A stretch of DNA of 64,000 nucleotides from Cycas panzhihuaensis (taxonomy: Eukaryota > Cycadophyta). Below, in pieces: positions 1-11,059 of this stretch. Numbering within the stretch: the stretch's first letter is position 1; each line of letters opens with the position of its first letter. Both the position numbers and the translations under genes were made by a program. The notes beneath the pieces were generated by a model. That model saw nothing but the letters and a program-made list of their open reading frames with translations. It did no database searches and was not told where the DNA came from. Location: contig CM041465.1 in assembly GCA_023213395.1 (NCBI GenBank), forward strand, positions 51,405,741 to 51,469,740, read 5' to 3'.

Positions 1-424
1 CTTCAACCTTGGGTCAAGAGCTGTTTCGTGGAGTTGCGAGAAGCAACCTAATGTTGCCTTGTCTTCCACATAAGTAAAGTACAAAACTGCAATCAACATA
101 GCTTGTGAGGCTATATGGCTAAGGAAGACTCTTAATGAGTTTGGACTTAATCAAGATAACCCCAACAAGTTGTATTGTGACAACCAAAGTGTGCTCGAGT
201 TGACTAAGAATCTAATTTTTCATGTAAAGACCAAGCATATTGAGGTCCATCACTACTTCATCAGGGAACCTGTGCAGAACAGTGAAATCAACCTCTTTTA
301 CAGATCCAACAGCCAGTAGCTTTCAGACATCTTTACCAAGCCACTTGGTAGAGAAAATTTTAAGAAATTTAGAGAAGATCTTGGTGTCAAACTTAACATT
401 GTAAACATTAAGAGGGAGCGTTAG
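1..424 (+). pseudogene. Copia-A: end of Ty1/copia pol (RNase H C-terminus)
   Basis: The frame that stops at 422-424 has the usual tail of copia ribonuclease H, the domain that removes the RNA strand during reverse transcription. Visible blocks are CDNQSVLEL (with the catalytic Asp), KTKHIEVHHYFIRE and DIFTKPLGRENF. An in-frame TAG lies at 317-319, so the copy is broken. The left end is cut by the window edge. A purine tract (about 411-418) and the LTR follow directly, and the stop codon overlaps the LTR start, as is common in copia elements. Confidence 0.9.
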
Positions 425-905
425 ACCATTATGTTTAAATTTTAAGCATTATACTTTATATTGTAATGCTATGTACTTTATGTAAGGGTGATTTACCACC
501 TAATGTGCTGAAGTACACACCCACATTCTTTCTAGTGGCATAATGTTGTGACTTGAGGGTCAATGTACCCCTCATACACGTTTGCATATGTGAGAGCACA
601 TAGGTTGAGGTGTGTATGTTTGACAAGTGTCAAACATGTAGTCCCCTTAGATTCCTCCTCCTCCTCTATATATTGGAACCATTTCCTAAGCGATGTATAA
701 GAGAGAGAGGTATTGTATTGTTATGTTGCTCATTTGAATACAAGTCAATCTTGTTATTGGAGATAGGAACAATTCCTACTACTCCATTTCCTTTGTCTTC
801 ATGTGCATGAGTTTATGCTTGCTTAGTCGCTTCTCTTCATAGTGTTATTGATGTGATGTTAATCATCTTGTTCTCTTAGCACACTCCCTCTCCAAGAGAT
901 CCTAG
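419..905 (+). repeat. Copia-A 3' LTR
   Basis: It starts just after the polypurine tract with (C)GTTAGACC, close to the TGTTAAACC start of the Copia-F LTR. It holds a TATA-like TATATAT near 667-673 and the palindrome at 617-636. The right edge is uncertain. A degraded primer-binding-like sequence, GTGGTATTGGAGC, begins near 905, and Gypsy-A coding sequence is recognisable from about 966. Confidence 0.7.
617..636. promoter_or_regulatory. Palindrome with facing TTGAC cores in Copia-A LTR
   Basis: TGTTTGACA-AG-TGTCAAACA is a perfect 9-bp inverted repeat with a 2-bp centre. TTGAC is the core of the W-box bound by WRKY factors. The same motif sits in two other copia LTR families here, upstream of the TATA-like site. 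A regulatory role is inference. Confidence 0.5.
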
Positions 906-965
906 GTTGTTCTGTGGTATTGGAGCACATACCACTTTTATCATTTCATGTTAGAGTTGAATGCT
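906..965. other. Junction between Copia-A LTR and Gypsy-A
   Basis: This short stretch begins with a primer-binding-like sequence and ends where Gypsy-A reverse transcriptase similarity starts. I could not place a target duplication because the other Copia-A end is outside the window. Confidence 0.4.
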
Positions 966-2110
966 CAACTCAACATAGAGGATTCAACAAATTCACAATC
1001 AAGAATAGGTACCCAATTCTAAGAATAGATGACCACCTTGATGAGTTACATGGAGCTAGGTTCTTTTTAAAAATCTCTCTGCATTCGAGCTATTACCAAA
1101 TCTGCATTAAGGCAAAGGATGTTTACAAGACAACTTTCCAAACCCACTAAAGGTTATTTGAATTTTGAGTAATGACTTTTGGCTTGACCAATGCTCTAGC
1201 CACATTCCAGAGCACCATGAACAAGGTACTAAAGCCTTTCTTATGCAAGTTTATTTTAGTATTTTTTGACGACATTTTGATTTATAGCAAAATGTGGGAA
1301 GAGCATCTAGAACATCTCAAAGTAGTATTACAAATACTAGACAGTAGTCAATTATTTGCAAAGAAGGCCAAGTGTACTTTCAGGCAAATGGAACTAGAAT
1401 ATCTAGGGCATCTTAGCACATAGGAAGGTGTCAAGATGGACCCTAAGAAGGTCCAAGCAATTATTGAATGGCGCACAAGCAATGTAACTGGCATAAGACG
1501 TTTCTTAGGTCAACTAGGTTTTTCCGTTGTTTCATCAAGAGATATGCCCATATTGCAACACCACTAACAAACCTAATGAAAAGGGAGGCATTCTCATGGG
1601 GCAAACCAATCAAGGAAGCCTTTCAAGCACTCAAGAAAACAATGATGATTACCCCAGTACTCGCCACACTAGATTTCAATCGCCCATCCATTTTGGGATG
1701 CGACACATCAAGGGTAGGCATAGGAGCAATCCTTCTCGAAGATGATAGACCACTGGCATATAAGAGTTGTAAACTGAATGCAAGAGAATGGATAAAACCC
1801 ATTCACGATAAGAAGATATTAACGATTATGCATGCAATACATCAATGGCGACAATATTTACTCAATAGCAAATTCATGGTCAAAACCAATCACAACAGTC
1901 TCAAGTACTTTCCAAACCAAATAACCTTATTACATGAACAACAAAAGTGGGTAAGCAAACTTCAGTCATTTAATTCCAATATTGCTTACAAGAAAGGAAA
2001 AAAAAGTCATTGTAGATGTATTATCAAGAATTCTCGAGAATATCTCTATACAGGCAATCTCCATAGCTATCCCCAACTGAATCCAAGATCTGATTCAAGA
2101 ATACAAGGAT
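966..2110 (+). pseudogene. Gypsy-A: reverse transcriptase and RNase H
   Basis: Ty3/gypsy polymerase fragment. The fingers block (NKFTIKNRYP, then IDDHLDELHG), the palm block [17 protein letters not shown] and the catalytic FFDD (1262-1273, within [10 protein letters not shown]) are clear. RNase H follows from about 1580. There the expected catalytic Asp block reads GCDTSRVGIGAILL, and NHNSLKYF appears later. Stops at about 1148, 1166 and 1421, plus shifts, break the frame. The N-terminal part of pol, protease and gag are missing, probably because the Copia-A insertion moved them beyond the window. Gypsy-D is a close relative. Confidence 0.92.
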
Positions 2111-2114
2111 GACC

Positions 2115-3300
2115 CTATGTCATGAAAAATACTACAAGAAATTCACACTAAAGGACAAAACAAGTATGAACTCAAAGGTGACTTAATTCTTCAGAAGGGG
2201 AAGATCATGGCAACACCCACATCTACGTTCAAGGGCAAAATTCTTCATGAAGCATACTCCACCCCAACAACAGGTCACATGGGGATTAACAAAGCTTATC
2301 GTTAAATTCACAGTACTTTTTTTTGGAAGGGCATGAAAGTAGATATCCAAAAATTTGTATCAAAATGCGAACTATGTCAAAGGAACAAGAATGAAAGCAT
2401 AAAGATACCAAGGCTACTACAACTGCTACATATACCTGAATAAAATAGGAGTAAATTTCAATGGACTTCATAACAACTCTCCTTGCGTTAGAAGGCAAGG
2501 ATGCAACTTTCATTGCGATTGATCGCCTTACCAAATATGCCCACTTTAGAGGAGTCCAAGCAATTGCCAAAGCCAAGTAGATTGCCAAACTCTTTATCAA
2601 ATAGATACACTGACTACATGGGTTTCCAAAGGTTATCATCAATGATCACAATCTGAATTTCATAAGCAACTTTTGGCAAGAATTGTTCAAACAAACAGGC
2701 ATAAAACTCTCCATGAGCACAACTTATCACCCCCACACATATGAGTAGATTGAAGCAATAAATAAATGTTTAGAAGGATATCTTCAAAATTTTGCATCCA
2801 ACAAGCAAAAACAATGGCATAAATGGCTCCACTTGGCTGAATGGTGGTACAACACCACCAACCATACATTTGCAAAAATGACCCCCTTTTAAGCATTGTA
2901 TGGCTTCGAACCCCCATCGCTCATCACATGGGGTAGTACCTCGCTAGCCCAGTCCATCTAAGAGTAACAACAACAAATAGAACGAACTATGCAAATACTC
3001 AAGGACAACCTAAACGTTGCCAAAATTCACAGGAAGCAACAAGTTAATCTCCATAGGACAGAGAGATCATTTGAGCTAGGTGATTAGGTATTCCTCAGGC
3101 TCCAACCATAAGTGAACCACAATGAAAAATTGGACAAATTCAAATTGCAGCCTCACTTTTTGGGTTGTAGCAAATTCTAGACAAAGTGGGAGAAGTGGCA
3201 TACCGACTCAACCTACCAAGCAATCACATACATAATGTCTTCCATGTCTTATGTCTCAAATGAAAACTAGGACAAAACACCATACCACAGACAAAACTAC
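2115..3300 (+). pseudogene. Gypsy-A: integrase
   Basis: Integrase joins the DNA copy of the element to the host chromosome. The zinc-binding HHCC region runs from about 2246 (HEAYSTPTTGHMG) to CELCQ at about 2370. The core starts with MDFI near 2461, so the first catalytic Asp is kept. The second catalytic Asp, near 2645, is Asn (HNLNF). The C-terminal part with the GD.VFLRL block continues to about 3240, with several stops. At 3301-3305 the frame is cut by LARD-A, and the chromodomain resumes at 7472. Confidence 0.9.
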
Positions 3301-3305
3301 CAATA

Positions 3306-3922
3306 TGTGGCAAGCCCTTCTCAAGAACAATAGACGGAGGCACTAATTCCAGTGGATAATGATAATATTCAAAGCATATCGCAGTATTCCATAGTGGGGT
3401 TCATTCAATTACAACATATTGGATATAATTACAGTCATGTACCACATATAACACTTCTCAATGCCAATAGATTACAATAGATAATAGGCATTCCTAGCAG
3501 TAAAACCCTTATAACAACATTCAACACAGATATATATCATTCATTCAGAGATAACAACAGCATATATAAATAACAGATAATGATATTGATAGAACAATAG
3601 CACCTGATACAACGTCCAGTAGTTGATGAACCCTCTTCAAGGCGAGAGCGACCCTCCTACAAGCTCGAGGCCCTAATGGCACGAAGCCATTTTACCAATA
3701 TACAAAATTCTCCAAGAATATCTTACAAATGAGCAAGGCTTTTCAATTTATAGCCTTTATTTTCTCTCTCCTAAGCCAACTCCAAAATTCTCTCCCTACA
3801 AAAATATGACTTCATAATCAAATATAATAAATGATTCTCTCTTTAATCCTCCTAAAAATTGACTTCATAATAATAATTTCTCCTTATAAGGCTATCTTCA
3901 TCCTTATTTTAGGAATGCTACA
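3306..3922 (-). repeat. LARD-A 3' LTR
   Basis: 617 bp, matching 6880-7466 over its whole length, with small indels such as an extra block near 3540-3570. It is the 3' copy because the purine tract adjoins its right edge. Confidence 0.93.
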
Positions 3923-5157
3923 ATTCCCCTCCCCTTAAAATGATATTTCACCCTCGAAGTATTGGGGATTTTTGGTACAGTCTTGATAAGTTCTTCTACC
4001 CACCATGTGTTAGATCCTGTATGTCATAAAGATTTGGCTCAATCTTGTGGCTTCTGTGGAACTTTGCTACCAGGTGTCTTGAATTTACCAATGTTTGTTT
4101 CTTGACCCAAGTACATGTTATATCTTGTTCTATATCTGAAGGATCCTAGGACCTGTAAAGTGTCTCAGATGTCTCATTCTGCTTTTGCCTTGTGCTTGCA
4201 CATTTTATTTCAGATGGGATGGTTTATTAAAAGAGAAATGAAAATTTTGTGAAAAGAATTGATCGTAAAGGTCATGGATTGATGACTGCCTATCATGAAA
4301 AAGAAAAGAAGAGGTGGGATTATGAATTGAGATTAGGCATAGCTTTGGAGTCACAGGGAGAAGGGGTGACATTTGAATGAAGGTGAGAATTTATGCAGTG
4401 TTTATTGGACCACAACATTTCTTTAAAAAGAAAGATGGATGACGGATTAGCGATAGACATTCTTTATGAAAAAAAGGCTTTAATAAGTTTTTTAGAATGG
4501 TATTTAGACAAAGTAAAAATTTTAATGGAAAAAAACTATATTGGTAGTGTGGAAGTGGATAAGAATGGGAAGGATAAGGTGGGGTTCTGTAGAGGGTAAT
4601 ACTAAGTGATTAAACATGATGAATGCATTAAAGTATTAGAATGTCCTATTGAGGATAGTCTATAGAGGGTGAAGAAATACGTAAGTAAAGAGATGAACTA
4701 GGATTGCAAAGTGGAATTGGGATTTGCCCTATGAAAAAACTAGAGTTAAGGGGATTAGAATTATAGCTAACTATGGGATAGGGAAAGGAAGGCTTTTTTA
4801 CTACTATTGAACTTGAGAAAGAGAGAGGATAGATAAAACTACCACATAAATGTGCATGTGCAACTTAGGATTTGGAACCATGTTGAGTACCTTGTGGGTC
4901 TCGCTTGGATGTCTAATTCCTTCTGCATCTTGTATAGGTTCTTCCTCAATCTGTTCTTTGTCCATTTGGTCCTTTCTTGGTTGCTTGTCAATGATTTCAT
5001 GCTACTTCAGCATAGATTGTTTGTCATAGTGTTCAACTTCAACCTATGCTTTGTTGGTGTCAGACTCATATTTAACATGCTCCATTTTCTCCTCTTTCTA
5101 TTTTGAGACTTCAACCTTGCTATGTTGTAGCTCCTGTATTGTTTTTTCTTGAAACTC
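3923..5157. other. LARD-A interior, 3' part, mostly non-coding
   Basis: No conserved domain is visible on either strand. The minus-strand stretch 4860-5157 is rich in charged residues and may be the broken C-terminal extension of the gag-like frame to its right. The rest is AT-rich leader-like sequence. Confidence 0.5.
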
Positions 5158-5529
5158 TTATGATGGTTCTTCGATCTCTCTATCAACGGTCGATTCTTCT
5201 TCTTTTATTGCGCTCTTGTCACAGCCCCAAAAAGCTAAGCTAAAATCTATTTTAAACCAACCCCAATCACAGGTGAATCTTTCTTTAGACCACTTTTTAT
5301 ACGATTGATAAGCTTCTCCCTTCAAGTAGTCTTGAATACCATAGTCCTCGAAATTTGTATCTGGTGAAATTCCACAGTGTGTTTCAAGATGTTGAAGCCA
5401 ATCTGTAGTTGGTATGCTTTCTCTTGGGGCGAATGGCTTAATATCTTGTACTTTGCATGTTATGCGCAAGTATTGCCATAATCGCTTTGCTATCTCTGCT
5501 ACTTTTGCCAAATCTGACTGAATTGTCAT
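5158..5529 (-). pseudogene. LARD-A: gag-like open frame
   Basis: A 123-codon frame from ATG at 5529. Its middle has a layout like the core of plant retrotransposon gag: DWLQHLE, then LKGEAYQSYKKW, then W..FK. Gag packages element RNA into particles. The match rests on spacing of hydrophobic and tryptophan positions only. The acidic C-terminus (KEEESTVDREIEEPS) runs to the stop. This is the only protein-like feature of LARD-A and may have been kept, as in the gag-only (TR-GAG) class. Without that reading it is a hypothetical protein. Confidence 0.4.
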
Positions 5530-6865
5530 TTTTCCCTTTTTTAACTAAAAGGTACAACTTCAAATGTTAAAATTGGTATCATTCGTAGGTCTAAACTATC
5601 ACATATGACCACTCATAACGATCGTTTCTGAACCAAGGACCCAATGATTTAGACAATACTATAATCGGGCACTTGTAACTAAAGTTACAACTAAAAATGC
5701 TCATGTACCCCTTTAAATTTAAAGAATCTTTAGCTTAAGACCCTTTCCAAAATTCTACCCCTTGATCGAATTAAATCACCACATGACTTGCTAGCTTGAT
5801 GAATTGAGTGTTATATGCTTTATTTCCTCTTGAAAAAAGAATAAAAGAACTCCAAAAGAAAAAACAACTTTAATAAGGATCAAAAATTAAAGAAGGGATA
5901 TTCATAAGAATATTCCCAAGGTTATATGCCTAAGTATTTAACTTAGGTATAACACAAATATTGGAACTTCGCATGTCAATGTTTTGCAAACAGGAGCTAG
6001 AATCTGATTTCTTTGCAAATGAAAATTGCTAGGGTTTTCATGTTGATCCCTCACGCTCTGTAATGGTGTTTCCTTGCATTAGTTTGTCTCCACGTTGTCC
6101 CACCATGTTGTTGGATACACACAAATGCAGATTATGCTCATGGACTACTTGCAGTTCGATATCCTATGGTTCCAAGTTTATTGCCATTCACTTGTGGTTG
6201 TGATCCTCGGTGCCATAGTAACTCCACGCTTAGTTTTCTACGATTCCTGATGGATTGACAGACAATACTCCTTCTAGTGGTCCCAACTTACAGTTTTTTC
6301 CCAACATGCCCAACAGAAGACATTCCATAGCAAGAACTCTATGGGACAGCGGTAGTCTTTTTCTAAGCTCAACAATTCATACTCTTTTGACCTAGATTCA
6401 ACCGCTTGCTCATGGTATAATACGTGATAGCTTCTTCCTCTAAATCTCCCCTCAATGCAGAGCTGGAGTCTACTACAATTGTTGAAGAATGGCGATATTT
6501 CTACTTTTGCTAATTCAGATCTACCTTCTGATGGATTTCCTAATAGAAGGTTCTCCTCCTGTAATTTCTGTTTGCTGCTACCTACTCTTGATGTAAGGAT
6601 AGCACCCAACTTTGGGAAATTCTAGGGCATTTGCAGACCTAAAATGGTAGTTGGTAATGACAATTGTGGGATAGTAGAGCTACGGAGAAGCTTGATGTGC
6701 GGACATAACTCAATTGTGGGCAATTCAGGAGTGAAATGCAAACCCTAAGTGGGCAATTCTTCAAATTGGGACATGGGGGATAGGAATAGAAAAGTTGGTG
6801 ATGTAGAGAAGCAGATTCCCTCATTAGAGTCGAGCTTTGACTTAATTACCAATTACAAATACCTA
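5530..6865. other. LARD-A interior, 5' part, no recognisable gene
   Basis: This is the leader side of the element between the primer-binding site and the gag-like frame. A minus-strand open frame of 111 codons (6274-6609) shows no family motif. I see no convincing gene here. Confidence 0.5.
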
Positions 6866-6877
6866 GCTCTGATACTA
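6866..6877 (-). other. LARD-A primer-binding site
   Basis: On the minus strand it reads TAGTATCAGAGC, one base from the TGGTATCAGAGC that pairs with the 3' end of initiator tRNA-Met. It lies 2 bp inside the 5' LTR. Gypsy-D has the same TAG variant. Confidence 0.85.
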
Positions 6878-6879
6878 GT

Positions 6880-7466
6880 TGTGGTTGGCCCTTCTCAAGA
6901 ACAGTAGACGAAGGCACCAATTCCAACAGATAATGATAATATTCAAAGCATATCATAGTATCCCCAGTGGGGTTCACTCAATTACAACAGATCGGATATA
7001 ATTACAGTCATGTACCACAAATAATAGTTCTCAATGCCAACAGATTACAATAGATAATAGGTATTCCCAGCAGTAAAACCCTTATAACAACATTCAACCT
7101 AGATATATATCATTCATAACAAATAGTGATATTAATAGAACAATAGCACCTGACACAATGTCCAGCAGTTGATGAACCCTCTTCGAGACGAGAGCGACCC
7201 TCTAACAGGCCTAAGGCCCTAATGGCATGAAGCCATTTTACCAATATACAAAATTCTCCAAGAATATCTTACAAATGAAGAAGGCTTCTATTTATAGCCT
7301 TTAATTTCTCTCTCCTAAACAAACTCTTAAATTCTTTCTCTACAAAAAACTGACTTCATAATAAAATATAATAAATGATTCTCTCTTTAATACTCCTAGA
7401 AACCAACTTCATAATAATAATTTCTTTTTATAAGGCCGACTTCATCCTTATTTTAGGAATGTTACA
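6880..7466 (-). repeat. LARD-A 5' LTR
   Basis: 587 bp, paired with 3306-3922. It ends at the second copy of the CAATA duplication. Confidence 0.93.
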
Positions 7467-7471
7467 CAATA

Positions 7472-7622
7472 CTTGATGAGAAAGGCAAGTTAATAATAGA
7501 AGTAGAAGGGATCTTACAGATACAAACAAGAAAGCTGCGCTCCAAAGAAATTCAAGAGTACTTGATAAAGTGGAGGAACTGGGATTTGGAGGAAGCCACG
7601 TGGGAATATGAAGATTGGTATT
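7472..7622 (+). pseudogene. Gypsy-A: chromodomain at integrase C-terminus
   Basis: Reading on from the integrase side across LARD-A, this frame gives IIEVEGILQIQTRKLRSKEI, then YLIKWRNW and ATWEYEDW. That is the aromatic pattern of a chromodomain, which in chromovirus-type gypsy elements is thought to guide integration to marked chromatin. It is followed by a stop at about 7621 and, after some 45 bp, by the purine tract GGGTAGGGACT (7670-7680). Gypsy-D carries the same domain. Confidence 0.88.
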
Positions 7623-7680
7623 AACAACATGCTGACATCCTCATTCTTTAAGGGCAAAGCATACTTTCAGGGTAGGGACT

Positions 7681-7903
7681 TGTAACATTCCAAAACCCTG
7701 GAAGGGGGCCTGGTCGACTTCAATAAGGCCAACCCACGTTAGTATTCTTTTAGCCGATTTCTTAATTGTGACCTATATATAGGACCACTGGCTTGGAATT
7801 AGGGAGGATTTTTAAAATATATTTCTAGAATATAGGATTTCTAAATATATTTCTATATATAGAACCATTGGTTTAGAGTTAGAGAGGATTGGAAGGATTT
7901 CTA
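7681..7903 (+). repeat. Gypsy-A 3' LTR, truncated
   Basis: It starts TGTAACATTCC right after the polypurine tract. It has short internal repeats (TATTTCTA.. AATATA.. and ATATAGGACCACTGG / ATATAGAACCATTGG). At about 7903 it gives way to minus-strand Copia-B coding sequence. No ...CA end or target duplication is visible, so it is cut short. Confidence 0.7.
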
Positions 7904-8745
7904 ACTATTATAGTTCAAGTGACCATAGCGATCATGCCATAAAGTGTTAGAAGAGTCACATGTAATAAAAGCATTCTTGAGGGTTCTAGAGAATATTCTC
8001 TTCAAAACCTTGAGCTACAACAACATCATTTTTCTTGATATGACACTCAGTTGCATCAAATACAACTTCTAATTGTTGTTTAGTTATGTAACTAAAAGAA
8101 AGCAAGTTACGTTTGTAGGAGTGTACATAGTAAACAACAAAGACATTAAACATCGCACTATCAAGTTAGTTAACGTTTATGGTACCCTGACCAAAGATCT
8201 TATAATGATTGTTGTCAACAAGAACAATGGAAAAAAAGAAGCCTTCATTTAGCTTGCTAAACCACTTCTTGTTGTCAAAGTTGCAAATGTTGGTGCAAAT
8301 GCTAATGTAGATGCTATCGTCTTATCTTTATTCTTCTTCTAGCAATTCTTTTCAAGATGACGCTTCTTATTGCAATAATTACAAGAATTGTCCATTTAAG
8401 GCTTATTAGTGATTTTGTTGTGAGGAGGCCATGAGACGTTCTTAGTAGGGTTCTTATAGCCCTTGTTTTTACACAGAGTTGCTAACACTACAACATTGTT
8501 GCTACTGAGGTAACTACTCATCCTTTGTTCCTCATATAGGAGCAGTCCAACAAGTTCATCAAATGACAAGGGATTTGCTATTTTAGTCAACCAAAAACTA
8601 GTTACAAAATTATGGTAGCCTTCATGTAGGCTATTCAAGGTAATGCTAACTAGTTCCTTATCTTCTACAATCTCACCTACTGCAATAAGCTTGATGAAAA
8701 TGAATCTAGTTGGGGAAAAGGAGGGAAAGAGAGATTAGGAATGTT
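7904..8745 (-). pseudogene. Copia-B: gag, protease and pre-integrase fragment
   Basis: Read on the minus strand. The gag part (8740-8396) has the copia gag pattern with SLHEGYHNF, then DELVGLLLYEEQRM. It is followed by one zinc knuckle (CNYCNKKRHLEKNC, about 8395-8340), a decayed protease region, and a pre-integrase block with LWHDRYGHLNY near 7930. The first part of gag is missing. On its other side it runs straight into the truncated Gypsy-A LTR. Several stops are present. Confidence 0.85.
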
Positions 8746-8749
8746 ACGA

Positions 8750-9113
8750 GACAAATAACCCACTTGCATATTAAACACACTAACAATGGAGGAGGTAGAA
8801 TTGTTCTAAACTTCAATATCTTTAGTATTGAAACAACAACATAAGAATACACTCATCTCCCACTATATGCTATACAAGAGAGAATGGTCTTATTATATAG
8901 ATGAGAGAGTCCCCTTAGAGTCTTTGCGTGTTTGACAAGTGTCAAATATACATGGACTAGTACGTATTTATATTTGACCCCTCAAAGAGGGGGAAAGGGA
9001 TCTTTGACCCACATATTCTAAAGTCACATCAGTAGGAAAAAAACACATTACACATTAAATATAAAGTGCATAAATAAAACACAATTTAAAGATGAAACAT
9101 AAAGATTCTAACA
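8750..9113 (-). repeat. Copia LTR placed between Copia-B and Copia-C coding parts
   Basis: On the minus strand it starts TGTTAGAATC at 9113, directly after a G-rich polypurine tract (9114-9124), and includes a TATA-like site near 8896 and the TTGAC palindrome at 8929-8948. The 3' edge near 8750 is an estimate, and no clear primer-binding site is seen there. It acts as 3' LTR for the sequence on its right but also has gag of the same strand on its left. Confidence 0.72.
8929..8948. promoter_or_regulatory. Palindrome with facing TTGAC cores
   Basis: TTTGACA-AG-TGTCAAA with partly matching flanks. It is the same motif as in the Copia-A and Copia-F LTRs, upstream (minus strand) of the TATA-like site. 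Confidence 0.45.
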
Positions 9114-9951
9114 CCCCCCCTTAATGTTTGCATCATTAAGTCGCACATCAAGGCTATCTTTGAATGTATCCAGAAAGTTGTTCCAAATACATCTCCTCAG
9201 TCAAGTTGCCATTACGAAGTGTGCTCTTGACATCCATTTGGTAAATTGCCCATTTGCATTGAGCAACTAAGGCCACAATAATTCTGATAGTGTTCATGTT
9301 TGCAACATGTGCAAAGGTCTCATCATCATCAACACCTTTTTTTGTTTGAAGCCCTTTGCAACTAGGTGAGCCTTATGCTACTCAATTGTACCATCATATT
9401 GGAACTTGGTCTTATAAACTCATTTGCAACTAACTACTTATTTGCCTTTTGGCAAATCAACCAAGTCCCATGCTTCATTCTTTTGAATAGAATGAATCTC
9501 ATCATCCATAGCAACTCTCCACTTTTCATCATTGTATGCCTTTTCAAAAGTGGAAGGCTCTTTAATACTAAGCACTTTAACTATAAGTGCATAGCTTACA
9601 TTGGTTTGTGGATGCATTTTGGATGGTCTTTTCCCTTCAATTTGTTGAGCACTAACAACCATTTGGAGATAGCATTTTGGTAATTTCTTCGCTATTATAG
9701 TTACAACTTCAATGTCCTATTTCTGTAAAGGCTATTAAATCTCATATATGCTAGCAAGACTATATAAAAGAGTTGTAGTATCTAAAGAAGATGACATTGA
9801 TGTTGAGGGTGCAAATGAAGGGAATTGTGTATATGAAGTTGAGGAGTTGATGGGAACAAAATCCTGAATTATGGCTTTGCCTTTATTAAGGGGAATTTGT
9901 ATGGAGCTAAGGTCTAATTCCTTATTGTCTTTTGCAAAGGTGACATCCCTA
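9114..9951 (-). pseudogene. Copia-C: RNase H tail joined to reverse transcriptase N-terminus
   Basis: Minus strand. From the right there is a linker, then the start of reverse transcriptase (EPSTFEKAYNDEKWRVAMDD, NEAWDLVDLPKGK, and MDVKS...NGNL near 9215). At about 9160 it jumps to the last residues of RNase H (DSLDVRLNDANI) and the purine tract. The palm with the YVDD site and most of RNase H, roughly 1.3 kb, are absent. The upstream part continues at 26779 on the far side of Gypsy-B. Confidence 0.88.
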
Positions 9952-10016
9952 CTTGCTGTGTGTAGGTGAAATTGTACACACAGTTTTGAAGGGAATTGTA
10001 ATTAAGTCAAGTGATA

Positions 10017-10350
10017 GTTGAGTTACAATTGCAATCTGATTGAAATTAAGAGCAGTTGAGATTGAATTAGCAATTGCGACCCGATTGTAGTTGAGACTGC
10101 AATTGCGAGCAGATAATAGTTGAGGTCACAATTACGAGCAGATCGCAGTTGGGGCCATAATTGCGAGTGGATCACAGTCAAGCATATCACAGTTGGGGTC
10201 ATAGTTGTGAGCAGATGGCAGTTGAGTCGCAATTACGAGCCGATCACAATTGGAGACACAGTTACGATCTGATTGCAATTCAGACAGTACAATTCGATTG
10301 TAGTTCGAGCCGCGATTGCAATCAAATTGCAGTTGAAATCACAATTGCTA
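10017..10350. repeat. Degenerate tandem repeats in Gypsy-B 5' LTR
   Basis: About 11 imperfect copies of a unit near 29 bp, alternating GCAATTGCGAGCAGATC-like and GCAGTTGGGGTC-like halves. The block lies in U3, upstream of the TATA box. Confidence 0.75.
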
Positions 10351-10579
10351 TCAAATTGTACTTGGAAAAATGAAAAAGAACCAACCATTGTCAAATGTAT
10401 TATACCATTTTATGTAACCAACTGTGGTTGAAACCGTCGATTTTCTCTATATAAAATAGTATTAAGTCTAATGAGGGGATATGCTTAGAATAGGAAAATT
10501 TAAGAAGAATTTGTATAGGGTTCTTCTTGTTGTAACAAACTCGGCGTTGCCATTGTAACTCTTGTGTACTGTCAGATTT

Positions 10580-10606
10580 GTGTCTGGTTGTGAGAGGACC
10601 AGACAC
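10580..10606 (+). other. Hairpin in Gypsy-B 5' LTR
   Basis: Arms GTGTCTGGT (10580-10588) and ACCAGACAC (10598-10606) pair perfectly around a 9-base loop TGTGAGAGG. It lies about 130 bp downstream of the TATA box, so it should be in the transcript. Confidence 0.7.
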
Positions 10607-10715
10607 GGTTCCTTGTTCTAATGACATTATGTTTTGCATTAGATCAAGTATTCCTTGTACTTGCTTTATCTAGTTTTGTTTGTAATTTTCATGGATAGAT
10701 AGAGTGACACACACA

Positions 10716-10734
10716 TTGGTTTCATTGCCCAATG
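10716..10734 (+). other. Gypsy-B primer-binding site, unusual type
   Basis: TTGGTTTCATTGCC directly follows the 5' LTR. Gypsy-E has TTGGTTCCGTTGC in the same place. The shared TGGTT.C.TTGC suggests a primer tRNA other than initiator Met. I cannot name it. Confidence 0.6.
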
Positions 10735-11059
10735 AACCAAGAGGAAGGTGAATAAAAATGCCATTATGGGCAAAGTCGAGTAAGTAAATTGGGACTTCTT
10801 CCATGCCACCCAAGGCTAAGGCAAAATCACATCGTGAACACGGAGAACGTTGGGAGAAGGACAGACTCCAAGCGGAGTAAGAAAGCCAAGATTTATAGTT
10901 ACACCAAAGAAGTAAGTGAAGAGGCAACCACTTGCTAACTCGACTGGAAGAAGAAAGTCGAGTGTAGACAACAAAACACAGAGGGAGGCGAATGGATAAA
11001 TAACTGGAGAGTTTGTCAAAGAAAAAGCAACACAAATTACAGATGATCAAGGGTATGCA

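Larger units (their letters stand above)
3306..7466 (-). mobile_element. LARD-A: non-autonomous LTR retrotransposon inserted in Gypsy-A
   Basis: A complete element of 4161 bp. The two LTRs (3306-3922 and 6880-7466) start TGTGG and end with ACA on the plus strand, and the 5-bp duplication CAATA flanks them at 3301-3305 and 7467-7471. On the minus strand, the primer-binding site is at 6866-6877 and the polypurine tract (AAGGGGAGGGG) is next to the left LTR. The 2.96-kb interior has no reverse transcriptase or integrase, only a gag-like frame. It must therefore have been moved by enzymes of another element. Confidence 0.93.
9957..10715 (+). repeat. Gypsy-B 5' LTR
   Basis: 759 bp. It contains a short tandem repeat block (10017-10350), a TATA box TATATAAAA (10448-10456) and the hairpin at 10580-10606. 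It ends in ACACACA. Confidence 0.92.

Noticed and set aside
4852-5106. Hydrophobic plus-strand frame (looks like membrane segments)
   Set aside because: It is the reverse complement of the charged tail of the LARD-A gag-like frame, which explains the runs of Leu and Phe.
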